8,044 nt of DNA from JBBRHH01 sp038222915 (GTDB taxonomy: Bacteria; Planctomycetota; Phycisphaerae; Tepidisphaerales; Tepidisphaeraceae), in NCBI GenBank assembly GCA_038222915.1, contig JBBRHH010000274.1, forward strand, positions 1 through 8,044. The letters are read 5' to 3'. Position numbers and translations under genes: made by a program. The notes under the pieces are model-generated. The model was not told the origin of the DNA, ran no database searches, and saw only the letters and a list, made by a program, of their open reading frames with translations. Positions 1 to 6,144 of the stretch are shown piece by piece; position 1 is the stretch's first letter; each line of letters begins with the position of its first letter.

Positions 1-434
1 GGCGGCCGGTGAAGCTTCGCGAGTTGCTTTCTTCGCTGCTGGACGCGTTGCAGCGGCTGTCGCCCAATCACGCGGAATTGAAGATCGACTGCGAGGAGTT
101 GGAGGTGGTTCCTTCGAAGATCCTGCCGCTGGCGATGATCCTCGTGGAGTGGTTTACCAACAGTTCCAAGTATGGGGCGCACAGCCAGGTGGGCGGCAGC
201 GTGCAGATTGCCTGCCAGGGGTATGAGCGAAGAGGGGTGCCGGGGATTCGATTGCGATGGCGCGAACGTGGCGGGCCGGTTGTGACCAAGCCGGTGACCG
301 CATCGCTTGGCACCGAACTGGTTGAAGGTTTTGCGACGCGCGAGCTGGGCGGGAATGTCTCCCTCACGTTTCCCGCGGAAGGGGCGGAACATGAACTGGA
401 GTTTGCGATCGACGACGCAGCGGCCGCGACTTGA
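1..434 (+). CDS. Sensor histidine kinase, C-terminal ATPase domain (HWE/HisKA_2 type), 5' partial
   Basis: This is the catalytic end of a sensor kinase that would use ATP to autophosphorylate a histidine and pass the phosphate to a response regulator. The frame is open to the left edge of the window, so the GTG at 9 is probably internal; the sensor and histidine-bearing H-box should lie upstream. Numbering from that GTG, the N-box is PLAMILVEWFTNSSKYG (residues 40-56, with E47, N51 and K54), the G1-like box is LRWRERGGP (82-90), and SLGTELVEG (99-107) matches the G2-type motif of HWE and HisKA_2 kinases. RELGGNVSLTF (111-121) follows, as usual before the last strand. These kinases often act in light, chemotaxis-like or general stress signalling, but the missing sensor means the input cannot be told. 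It converges on the cation exporter gene, with 14 bp between the stops. The ATPase assignment is firm; the HWE versus HisKA_2 choice is not. Confidence 0.85.
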   Translation, partial: RPVKLRELLSSLLDALQRLSPNHAELKIDCEELEVVPSKILPLAMILVEWFTNSSKYGAHSQVGGSVQIACQGYERRGVPGIRLRWRERGGPVVTKPVTASLGTELVEGFATRELGGNVSLTFPAEGAEHELEFAIDDAAAAT

Positions 435-448
435 GCCCGACATCATGA

Positions 449-1396
449 CTACCCCCTGACTGGTTGCGCCTCCGGTTCACAGGTTGGACAATTGCCTTCG
501 ACGCAGGGCTCGATGTGGGCGGTCGCGTTGCCTTCTCCCAATGCCTGTTCGATTTCATATTCGATTGCGCTGGCCATCTCGTGGCCCTTTTCGACGGATA
601 AATCGGCCGGGATGACGATGTGGAAGTCGACCCAGTGGTAGCGGCCGCTATGTCTATGGCGAAGCTTGTGATAACTACAAATGAGCGGCGGCTTCCCGTT
701 GGGGGCTTTGTGGGCATCGAGAATCTCGGCCAGGAGGCGCTCGTCTTCGACGTCCTGTTCGTCCATGAGTCCAGCGATGGAGCGGCGGATCAGCACGAAG
801 CCGATGCGGGCGACGTAAAGGGAGATGAAGATGGCGGCGATGGGGTCGGCCCAGTTCCATTTGAATAACTTGATCAGGAGCAAAGCGATGACGGCGGCAG
901 CGCTGGAGAGTGCGTCACTGATGAGGTGTTTGCCGTCGGCTTCGAGGGTGATGGACTGGGCGCGGCGGCCGGTGCGGATGAGGTTGAGGCCGACAATCCA
1001 GTTGACGCCCATCGCGGTGAGGATCAGCAACAGGCCGTTGCCTGCTTCGCTGACGGATGGGCCGTGCTGCTTGATCAGGGTGAAGATGGTCTGCAGGATG
1101 ATGATGACCGAGACGATGAGGATCATGCCGCCTTCGAAGCCGGCGGAGACGAATTCGATTTTGCCGTGGCCGTAGGGGTGTTCCTGATCGGCGGGGGCGT
1201 GGGCGACGCTCAGGGAATAGAGGGCGAAACCGGCGGCCATGACGTTGACGATGTTCTCCAGGGCATCGGAAAAGATGGCGCTGGAGCCGGTCAGGTAGTA
1301 GGCGGTGAACTTGATTCCCAGGAGAAATATGCCGGTGGCAAGCGACAAAAGTGCCGCCCGGTACTCGATCTTCGGGATGTTTTGGAAACGGAGCAT
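449..1396 (-). CDS. Cation diffusion facilitator (CDF) family metal/H+ antiporter
   Basis: This inner-membrane exporter should move divalent cations (Zn2+, Fe2+, Mn2+ or similar) out of the cytoplasm in exchange for protons. The 315 residues are normal for the family, with about six membrane helices (roughly residues 12-205) and a cytoplasmic dimerisation domain (about 210-298). Against E. coli YiiP from memory, the interhelical site keeps D70, H73 and H77 (in HPYGHGK), and the C-terminal dimer site keeps H243, H259, H272 and H294. TM5 of transport site A keeps H157 and D161 (HLISD). The TM2 half is unusual: E47 and N51 stand where YiiP has D45 and D49. An extra tail, EGNCPTCEP (300-308), adds a CxxC pair that could bind metal. 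The start is the ATG at 1394-1396, with a weak purine stretch (AGAGAAA) upstream. It is divergent from the NRAMP gene, pairing an exporter with an importer. Substrate is not determinable from sequence alone. Confidence 0.93.
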   Translation of the reverse strand: MLRFQNIPKIEYRAALLSLATGIFLLGIKFTAYYLTGSSAIFSDALENIVNVMAAGFALYSLSVAHAPADQEHPYGHGKIEFVSAGFEGGMILIVSVIIILQTIFTLIKQHGPSVSEAGNGLLLILTAMGVNWIVGLNLIRTGRRAQSITLEADGKHLISDALSSAAAVIALLLIKLFKWNWADPIAAIFISLYVARIGFVLIRRSIAGLMDEQDVEDERLLAEILDAHKAPNGKPPLICSYHKLRHRHSGRYHWVDFHIVIPADLSVEKGHEMASAIEYEIEQALGEGNATAHIEPCVEGNCPTCEPEAQPVRG

Positions 1397-1439
1397 CTTG
1401 TTTCTCTAGAGCGTATTCGGGGCCGTTTGCAAAGGCGAA

Positions 1440-1487
1440 CATGTCGGTTTCCGCACGTTTGACCGACCGGCCGGTGGCATGTCGGTT
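1440..1487. promoter_or_regulatory. Divergent intergenic region with 10-bp direct repeat CATGTCGGTT and a palindrome
   Basis: The 93 bp between the two metal-transporter genes must hold both promoters. Within it, CATGTCGGTT occurs twice (1440-1449 and 1478-1487), 38 bp apart. A perfect 10-bp palindrome, ACCGGCCGGT, lies between them at 1466-1475. These could be sites for a metal-responsive repressor acting on both genes, but no known Fur, MntR or Zur box is recognisable. The second repeat ends only 2 bp before the first possible NRAMP start codon. I see no convincing -35/-10 pair. Confidence 0.3.
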
Positions 1488-1489
1488 GC

Positions 1490-2623
1490 ATGTTGTTGGT
1501 CATGCTCATGGAGACAGTTACAGATCAGGGAGACGAGCCCGTCGAGGGTTCTTTCTCGACTGCACGTCCGGCGCGGCGTGGCCGGGTGCGGAGATTTCTT
1601 GGAATGCTTGGGCCGGGGCTTATTACAGGGGCTTCGGATGATGACCCGAGCGGAATCGCCACTTATTCGCAGGTGGGAGCCCGATTTGGTTTTGGGATGT
1701 TGTGGACGTCGTTGTTCTCGTTTCCGCTGATGGCGGCGATCCAGGAGATTAGCGCCCGGATCGGGCGGGTGACGGGGCGTGGGCTGGCGTGCAATATTCG
1801 CAAATGTTATTCGCCGTGGCTGGTGTACGGGACGATTGTCCCGTTGCTGATTGCCAACATCATCAACATCGGCGCAGACATCGCCGCGATGGGGGCGGCG
1901 CTGAAGCTGGTCATCGGCGGGCCGGCACTGCTCTACGCGGTGTTGTTCACCGCCATCTGCGTGCTGCCGCAGATCTGGACGTCTTACGCCAGCTACGCGT
2001 GCTGGCTGAAGTGGCTTTCGCTGGTGCTGTTCAGCTATGTCGCGACCGTTTTCATGGTGCACGTGCCCTGGGGCAAGGCGCTCGCGGGAACGTTTGTTCC
2101 GCACATTACGCTGAGCCACGAATATCTGAGCGCCGTGGTGGCGGTGCTGGGAACGACCATCAGCCCGTATCTGTTTTACTGGCAGGCCTCGATGGAATCC
2201 GAAGAGATCGAGAACGTGCCGGAACGCGAGCCGCTGAAGGATGCCCCGCAGCAGGCGCGGGCCGCGTTCAAGCGGATTCGTTACGACACCTACATCGGCA
2301 TGGCGTTTTCGAACATGATCGCCTTTTTCATCATCCTGACCGCAGCGATGACGTTGAACGCGAAAGGGATCACGCACATCGAAACGTCGGCCGATGCCGC
2401 CAAGGCGCTTGAGCCCACGGGTCGCTTTGCCGTTGTGCTCTTCGCGCTGGGAATCATTGGTACCGGGCTGCTGGCCGTGCCGGTGATGTTTGTGATGATG
2501 CTGATGACGCGCAACAAGTCGGTGATGGGGCAGTTCACCCGCATCTCCAAGCCGCTGCGGGTAGTGGGATGGACCACCACCATCGTGATGGCGCTGGCGG
2601 CAATCGGGATGATTTTCGCCTGA
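1490..2623 (+). CDS. NRAMP-family divalent metal transporter, DPSG/SPY subgroup, with apparent internal deletion
   Basis: This is a LeuT-fold, proton-coupled metal importer of the inner membrane. TM1 carries GASDDDPSGIATYSQ (residues 47-61) and TM6 carries GTTISPYLFYWQAS (221-234). In classical NRAMPs these sites are DPGN and MPH. D52 is kept, but Asn becomes G55, the metal-selecting Met becomes S225 and His becomes Y227, so metal preference may differ from Mn/Fe. Helices are visible at about 41-64, 67-87, 111-138, 146-163, 172-190, 211-234, 268-290, 311-335 and 357-376. At residues 321-340, GIIGTGLLAVPV runs straight into MFVMMLMT. In relatives as I remember them, about 60 residues (the end of one helix, a whole helix and the start of the next) separate these motifs. 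At 377 aa the protein is correspondingly short, so it may be inactive. Starts at 1490, 1502 or 1508 are all possible; GGTGG at 1473-1477 weakly favours 1490. Confidence 0.88.
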   Translation: MLLVMLMETVTDQGDEPVEGSFSTARPARRGRVRRFLGMLGPGLITGASDDDPSGIATYSQVGARFGFGMLWTSLFSFPLMAAIQEISARIGRVTGRGLACNIRKCYSPWLVYGTIVPLLIANIINIGADIAAMGAALKLVIGGPALLYAVLFTAICVLPQIWTSYASYACWLKWLSLVLFSYVATVFMVHVPWGKALAGTFVPHITLSHEYLSAVVAVLGTTISPYLFYWQASMESEEIENVPEREPLKDAPQQARAAFKRIRYDTYIGMAFSNMIAFFIILTAAMTLNAKGITHIETSADAAKALEPTGRFAVVLFALGIIGTGLLAVPVMFVMMLMTRNKSVMGQFTRISKPLRVVGWTTTIVMALAAIGMIFA

Positions 2624-2631
2624 AGGGGACA

Positions 2632-3924
2632 TTAATCCACCGGCTTCGTTGTCGACGTTTTGGGTTCGATGATGCGGAAGCGGGCTTTGCCGAACTGGAT
2701 GTTCAGGCCTACCTGGCCTGTGGCCTGGACGGTGCGGAGTTCGACGCCATTGGCGCTGACGATGGATGCGTCGTTTTTCTGGGTGACGGAGAACGTGAGC
2801 GGGCCTTTCCTGGCTGGGGCCTTCAAGGCGATCTGCTGTTGCCACTTGCCGGATTTCATTTCGATGAGGCGGAGGGAGCCATCGAACTGGACCTGCATGA
2901 TCCAATAGTCTTCCTTAGAGCGGTGGCCGAAGGTGAGGCCGGCCATGACACGGTCGGCCTGGGGCTCGATTTCGACGGTGAGGGTTTTGGGGGTTTGTTT
3001 CAGGAGAGAGATGGCGACGCAGTTGTCGGCGGTTTTGCCTTCGATAGATTGGCCAAACGGTTGCCAGGAAATGGTCTCGATCTGCCAGGGTTCCTGATGG
3101 GCTTTGAGCCACGTTTCAAATTGTTTCGCGGTGTCGGCGGTGAGAGGTGCGAGCTCCTTGTTCCAGCTTTCGATGGGATCGGCGTTGTGATCCATGGCAT
3201 TGCGCCAGGCGGCGAATTTTTTGGGCCAGGTGTCGGCGATGAAGTGGAGGAGCATGGTGTCGACGGAGCGGTCGAGGGGGATTTTTCCGGAGACGATGTC
3301 TTCGAGATTGCGGTCGTGTTTCTTGACGAAGCTCTCCAGCGCCTTGGCGGGGTAGTCTTCGAGGGTGATGGTCGGGATGACGCCGATCCTGAGGTGCTGG
3401 CCATCCCAGTTGTGCATGCCGAGATAGTCGGCGATGCCTTCGACATAGAAGATGGAGTTGACCACGCGATTGCCGCAGGTGGCCTGCAGGTGACACTGGT
3501 GCACGCACTCGTGGAGGATGAGCTGGCGGGTGAAATAGTCGGAGGGCTGGATGAAGAGATAGGCCTTGCGATTTCCGGGGGCGTAGTAACCGCCCGCACT
3601 GGTGGCGGCGGAGTTGGTGGGCTCGACCTGATGGTCGTCGTCGAGGGCCTTGATGTAGCCAGTGCGGGTGGCGTAGATGGCGACCTTCAACAAGTGATCG
3701 GTGGGCGGGGTTTTGCCGAAGAGGGTGGCGAGTTGCTTGTAGAGTTCTTCGAGCATGCGGCCGGTTTCGGGAGCGTTGAGCTGTTCAACGTAGAGGTCGT
3801 AGTGATCGGTGGCGAGCTGGGTGCGCGGGATGGTGTCGGCCGCGCGGGCGGGCGCGGTGATGAGGAGGAGGGCGAGGAGGAGGGCGACGCGGATGGTTCG
3901 GATGGGCACGTGGGTAGTGTACAT
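2632..3924 (-). CDS. Secreted HExxH metallopeptidase-like protein with C-terminal jelly-roll-like domain
   Basis: This is a 430-aa exported protein, probably a zinc peptidase or a relative. The start ATG (3922-3924) opens a clear signal peptide: THVPIRTIR, a hydrophobic run VALLLALLLITA, then a likely cleavage after APARAA (residue 29). The catalytic motif is HECVHQ (138-143), with H138 and H142 as zinc ligands and E139 as the base. E162 in YVEGIADYLG, 20 residues later, suits the third ligand of a gluzincin-type site. The arrangement resembles DUF1570-type peptidases common in planctomycetes. Residues about 293-420 look like a beta-sandwich of the LamG/DUF1080 kind, ending GQVGLNIQFGKARFRIIEP (403-421), which may bind carbohydrate or another surface ligand. 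The frame stays open upstream to 4848, but that extension is low-complexity and crosses repeats, so it is not part of the gene. It converges on the NRAMP gene with 8 bp between. The substrate is unknown. Confidence 0.82.
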   Translation of the reverse strand: MYTTHVPIRTIRVALLLALLLITAPARAADTIPRTQLATDHYDLYVEQLNAPETGRMLEELYKQLATLFGKTPPTDHLLKVAIYATRTGYIKALDDDHQVEPTNSAATSAGGYYAPGNRKAYLFIQPSDYFTRQLILHECVHQCHLQATCGNRVVNSIFYVEGIADYLGMHNWDGQHLRIGVIPTITLEDYPAKALESFVKKHDRNLEDIVSGKIPLDRSVDTMLLHFIADTWPKKFAAWRNAMDHNADPIESWNKELAPLTADTAKQFETWLKAHQEPWQIETISWQPFGQSIEGKTADNCVAISLLKQTPKTLTVEIEPQADRVMAGLTFGHRSKEDYWIMQVQFDGSLRLIEMKSGKWQQQIALKAPARKGPLTFSVTQKNDASIVSANGVELRTVQATGQVGLNIQFGKARFRIIEPKTSTTKPVD

Positions 3925-4149
3925 GGAAGTTGCTCGCTTCTTGTTCCCATTTGGTAGTTTCGCCAAGGTGATTTGTGGCTGGTTTGTTGGAGTTTGTGAG
4001 GTGTAGTGGCGAGGTGTTTTAGTCGCTGTCGCTCGATCAGGAATGCGCGCAAAAATTGTGTTTGGGCTGGCTGAAATGTTGGGTGGGGGATTGAAGTGTT
4101 GGTGCGGCCGATGTTTGTGTTCGCGGCGAAGTTTTTTGCTTGCGAAAAA

Positions 4150-4253
4150 ATCGACCCCAAAGCGGCATCGAAGGGGGCCTCCAACCTCCCTCGAATCGCC
4201 CCAAAGCGACATGGAATCGCCCCGTTTTGACCCTCGGATCGCCCCAAAGCGAC
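4150..4253. repeat. Interspersed repeat cluster, core ATCGCCCCAAAGCGAC
   Basis: The 16-mer ATCGCCCCAAAGCGAC occurs exactly twice (4195-4210 and 4238-4253). A variant with one inserted and one changed base, ATCGACCCCAAAGCGGC, lies at 4150-4166. A half copy, ATCGCCCC followed by GTTTTGAC, lies at 4216-4230. Core starts are spaced 45, 21 and 22 bp, so the units follow a roughly 21-22-bp period, or twice that. Each core has TCGC/GCGA ends that could pair. Function is unknown; it could be a protein-binding array or a decayed repeat family. Confidence 0.6.
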
Positions 4254-4286
4254 GGAGGTCATTTGGTTCGATGGAAACGCAATATT

Positions 4287-4317
4287 CACCACGAGGGCTC
4301 GAAGACACGAAGTGGTG
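4287..4317. repeat. CACCACGAGG...CACGAAG intergenic repeat with 6-bp inverted ends
   Basis: CACCAC (4287-4292) and GTGGTG (4312-4317) form an inverted pair around GAGGGCTCGAAGACACGAA. The CACGA(A)G(G) heptamer-like phrase resembles a short repeat I recall seeing between genes in planctomycetes and other environmental bacteria. A weak hairpin is possible, with no T-run after it on either strand, so it is not an obvious terminator. Confidence 0.4.
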
Positions 4318-4377
4318 TCCGGCGGTCCGAGCGACGAAGGAACGAGTGCGCATATAGAGCTCCTCATTCCTTGTGCG

Positions 4378-4520
4378 GTGTTGCGCTAAAAGAGCGCCGC
4401 GCGCGCAACACCTGTTTTGGAATTTGCGGTTTTGCTGGGGTTTTTGACGAAAATTTGTTTTATTCTGGGTGGATTTGGGTTTGGGGGTGTTGCGCGCGCG
4501 GAGCGTTTTTTGCGCAACAC
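4378..4520. repeat. 143-bp nested inverted-repeat element (MITE-like or paired hairpins)
   Basis: Two 35-bp arms (4378-4412 and 4486-4520) are inverted repeats of each other with 31 of 35 positions matching by hand alignment. Each arm is itself a hairpin: GTGTTGCGC pairs with GCGCAACAC (4378-4386 with 4403-4411, and 4487-4495 with 4512-4520). The 73-bp centre is T/G-rich on the + strand and shows no gene. The element lies 14 bp beyond the stop codon of the LuxR remnant. It could be a miniature inverted-repeat transposable element, a REP/BIME-like pair or a bidirectional transcription-stop structure. No T-run follows either hairpin in the expected place, and I see no convincing target-site duplication. 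Confidence 0.65.
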
Positions 4521-4534
4521 TTGGTTGCCCGGGA

Positions 4535-4825
4535 TCAGGGGAGGAGGTTGGGGCGGATGATTCTGGTGAGGTGGGCGAGGAGTTCGCCGCGGCTGCTGAC
4601 GTTGGCGCGTTGGAAGAGCGCGCGTTCGTAGGAGTGGATGGTGTGTTCGCTGAGGCTGAGTTTGTCGGCGATCTGTTTGCGGGATTGGCCGCGGCGGATG
4701 CCGTCGAGGACTTCGCGCTGGCGCTCGGGGAGGGTGTGGACGCCAATGGGGTCCTGGCGGTTCCAAAGGTGGGCGAGCTCCTGGTTGCGCCGGTTGCCGC
4801 TTGACCAATCCCTAATAGTAGACGA
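4535..4825 (-). pseudogene. LuxR-family response regulator remnant (C-terminal HTH only)
   Basis: Read on the minus strand, the frame gives RNQELAHLWNRQDPIGVHTL, then LPERQREVLDGIRRGQ, SRKQIADKLSLSEHTIHSY and ERALFQRANVSSRGELLAHL, ending at a TGA (4535-4537). This is a complete four-helix LuxR/FixJ-type DNA-binding domain with the usual LPERQREVL entry and KQIA...SEHTIHSY recognition segment. Upstream the frame is open only to an in-frame TGA at 4826-4828 and contains no ATG, GTG, TTG or CTG codon that could start it, and no receiver domain. The cut lies at about 4800-4830, where the + strand cassette begins, so the cassette probably replaced the N-terminal part. The alternative is a small regulator starting at a non-standard codon (for example ATT at 4814-4816). 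The family call is firm; the pseudogene call is inference. Confidence 0.8.
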
Positions 4826-4838
4826 TCATCTGTTAGAC

Positions 4839-5669
4839 ATGGCCTCATCGCCTACCGCAGCAGCGGACCTACCCGAATATGCCAAACCTCCAATCACGGA
4901 GGTGGTTCTTGGAGTTCAATTTGGTGCATTAACCAAGTGGCACGCTGGCCACTATGGAGTATTCTGGAACAGCATTTCCAGTGAATATCCGAACTTCCGC
5001 GTTATGCCACAACTCCCTGCGGCGGTGGAAAGATTTGGTGCGGAGGCTTGGCGTTCACAGCCTTCCATCCAAGTGCTGTTGAATTCCGACGACATGCGAT
5101 GTTGGCTCCTTAGCGCCAACGAATCCCGCATCCTCCAGTTGCAACGCGACCGCTTCATCGTTAACTGGAAGCAGGTGGGTGAAGAGCATTATCCTCGGTA
5201 TGAAAAAACAATAAGACCCATGTTCGAGGCAGAGTGGTCACGATTGCGGGCTTTTGCGGACCGGTATGAAATTGAATCGCCGGCAGTGACCCAATGTGAG
5301 ATGACGTATGTCAATGACATTGCTTTGAACGCTCCGTGGAAAACCGTCGAGGATCTTTCCACCGTGTTATCGCCCTGGGCTGGGCGCGGAACCGATGCGT
5401 TTCTTCCCTTCCCCGAAAGCACTCAAATTAACAACACCTATTTGCTCACCGATCAGCAGGCCCGGCTGCATGTATCGATTCAGCACGTTCGCCGTGGGGC
5501 AGATGACCGGGACATTTTACAATTACAGCTTACCGTGCGAGGCAAACCGAAGGCGGGCGGCATGGCCGAACTCCTGGATTGGTTCGACACCTCGCGAAGG
5601 TGGATTGTCCGTGGGTTTACCGACCTAACATCACAGACGATGCACAATATGTGGGAACGAACGAGATAA
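4839..5669 (+). CDS. TIGR04255 family protein (cassette gene A)
   Basis: This is a 276-aa protein of TIGR04255, a sporadically distributed family without an established function. The diagnostic N-terminal motif YAKPPITEVVLGVQFGAL spans residues 14-31, followed by HAGHYGVFWNSISSEYPNF (35-53). Other family-like segments are ILQLQRDRFIVNWKQ (98-112), YPRYEKTIRPMFEAEW (118-133), CEMTYVNDI (153-161), and a C-terminal helix with DWFDTSRRWIVRGFTDLT (247-264). There is no signal peptide or membrane helix, so it is probably cytoplasmic. The ATG at 4839 is chosen because it begins just before the family motif. The frame is open further left, but there it is antisense to the LuxR remnant. The ribosome binding site is weak. 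It is followed after 4 bp by gene B, consistent with an operon. Base composition is lower in G+C than the flanks (one sampled 60-base line, 5161-5220, has 25 G/C). Confidence 0.85.
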   Translation: MASSPTAAADLPEYAKPPITEVVLGVQFGALTKWHAGHYGVFWNSISSEYPNFRVMPQLPAAVERFGAEAWRSQPSIQVLLNSDDMRCWLLSANESRILQLQRDRFIVNWKQVGEEHYPRYEKTIRPMFEAEWSRLRAFADRYEIESPAVTQCEMTYVNDIALNAPWKTVEDLSTVLSPWAGRGTDAFLPFPESTQINNTYLLTDQQARLHVSIQHVRRGADDRDILQLQLTVRGKPKAGGMAELLDWFDTSRRWIVRGFTDLTSQTMHNMWERTR

Positions 5670-5673
5670 ACTC

Positions 5674-6144
5674 ATGAATCCTGGCGCAACGACAACTCCG
5701 GAAATTCGGATGATGGACTGGCCCTCAATAACCACTGCCGAAGTTGGCCATCGCTCCCGTCCGTCGCAAATCGCTGGTTCTGAAGATTCGACTGTCGCGC
5801 TAGGCTTGAAATTCTTGGCGCTGTTCGACGCAATAGGTGCACTTAAAATTACCGAAGGGGACATCGTAGCGGAAGTGGCTATAGCAAATGCCCGGAGTGT
5901 CTTGAAATTGCTTGGACAAGTTGATTTTCTGCCATCGCGGATCATGGCTTCGGTTGACGGTGGAATCACGATTTGCTTCATCGTGGGCGACCGTTACTCG
6001 GACATTGAATGCGTCAATTCAGGCGAGATCTTAGCCGTCATATCTGATCGCAGCAGTTGTCAGTCTCCTGATGTGTGGGACATCGGAGGCGATCACAAGA
6101 ACCTCCACAGTTCCATTGAACGCATTCGTTATTTTTTACAGTGA
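5674..6144 (+). CDS. Conserved-looking hypothetical protein (cassette gene B)
   Basis: I do not recognise a named family for this 156-aa protein. The first 40 residues are polar and probably disordered. Residues about 44-82 form predicted helices. The core PSRIMASVDGGITICFIVGD (87-106), followed by RYSDIECVNSGEILAVISD, reads as an alternating beta-sheet with a Gly-Gly turn. It resembles small proteins I recall that carry a 'P..i..s.dGgi.leW...r.l.iei...Ge' pattern. No catalytic motif, signal peptide or membrane helix is visible. It starts 4 bp after the stop of the TIGR04255 gene and overlaps gene C by 4 bp, so the three are very probably co-translated and may form a complex. An internal start at 5710 (MMDWPS) would also fit, since the conserved-looking part begins later. 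Confidence 0.72.
   Translation: MNPGATTTPEIRMMDWPSITTAEVGHRSRPSQIAGSEDSTVALGLKFLALFDAIGALKITEGDIVAEVAIANARSVLKLLGQVDFLPSRIMASVDGGITICFIVGDRYSDIECVNSGEILAVISDRSSCQSPDVWDIGGDHKNLHSSIERIRYFLQ

Larger units (their letters stand above)
3925..4377. other. Intergenic region without a convincing gene
   Basis: About 450 bp lie between the peptidase start and the nested inverted-repeat element. Frames here are open only by composition: their translations are Arg/Pro/Ser-rich with no domain. The stretch next to the peptidase (3925-4140) should carry its promoter and leader, but I see no clear -35/-10 pair or strong ribosome binding site; only a weak AAGAAG lies in front of the ATG. The right part holds two repeat groups, listed separately. 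Confidence 0.5.

Noticed and set aside
926..1462. 178-residue + strand open frame inside the CDF gene
   Set aside because: Antisense of the CDF coding frame, which has family motifs throughout; the Gly/Asp-rich product has no domain.
1406..2905. 499-residue minus-strand open frame opposite the NRAMP gene
   Set aside because: Arg/His/Pro-rich antisense shadow without domains; the + strand encodes clear NRAMP motifs.
2569..3957. 462-residue + strand open frame opposite the peptidase gene
   Set aside because: Its Gly/Asp/Val/Phe-rich translation is the antisense of a G+C-rich gene; the opposite strand has a signal peptide and a HExxH site.
4638..4838. Upstream extension of the TIGR04255 frame
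   Set aside because: It is antisense to the LuxR helix-turn-helix; the family motif starts only 13 residues after the ATG at 4839.
3925..4848. Long minus-strand open frame extending the peptidase upstream to give 738 residues
   Set aside because: The extra part is Ser/Thr/Pro/Arg-rich, runs through the hairpin element and repeats, and is out of frame with the real LuxR domain. A good signal peptide begins at 3924, so the extension is compositional.
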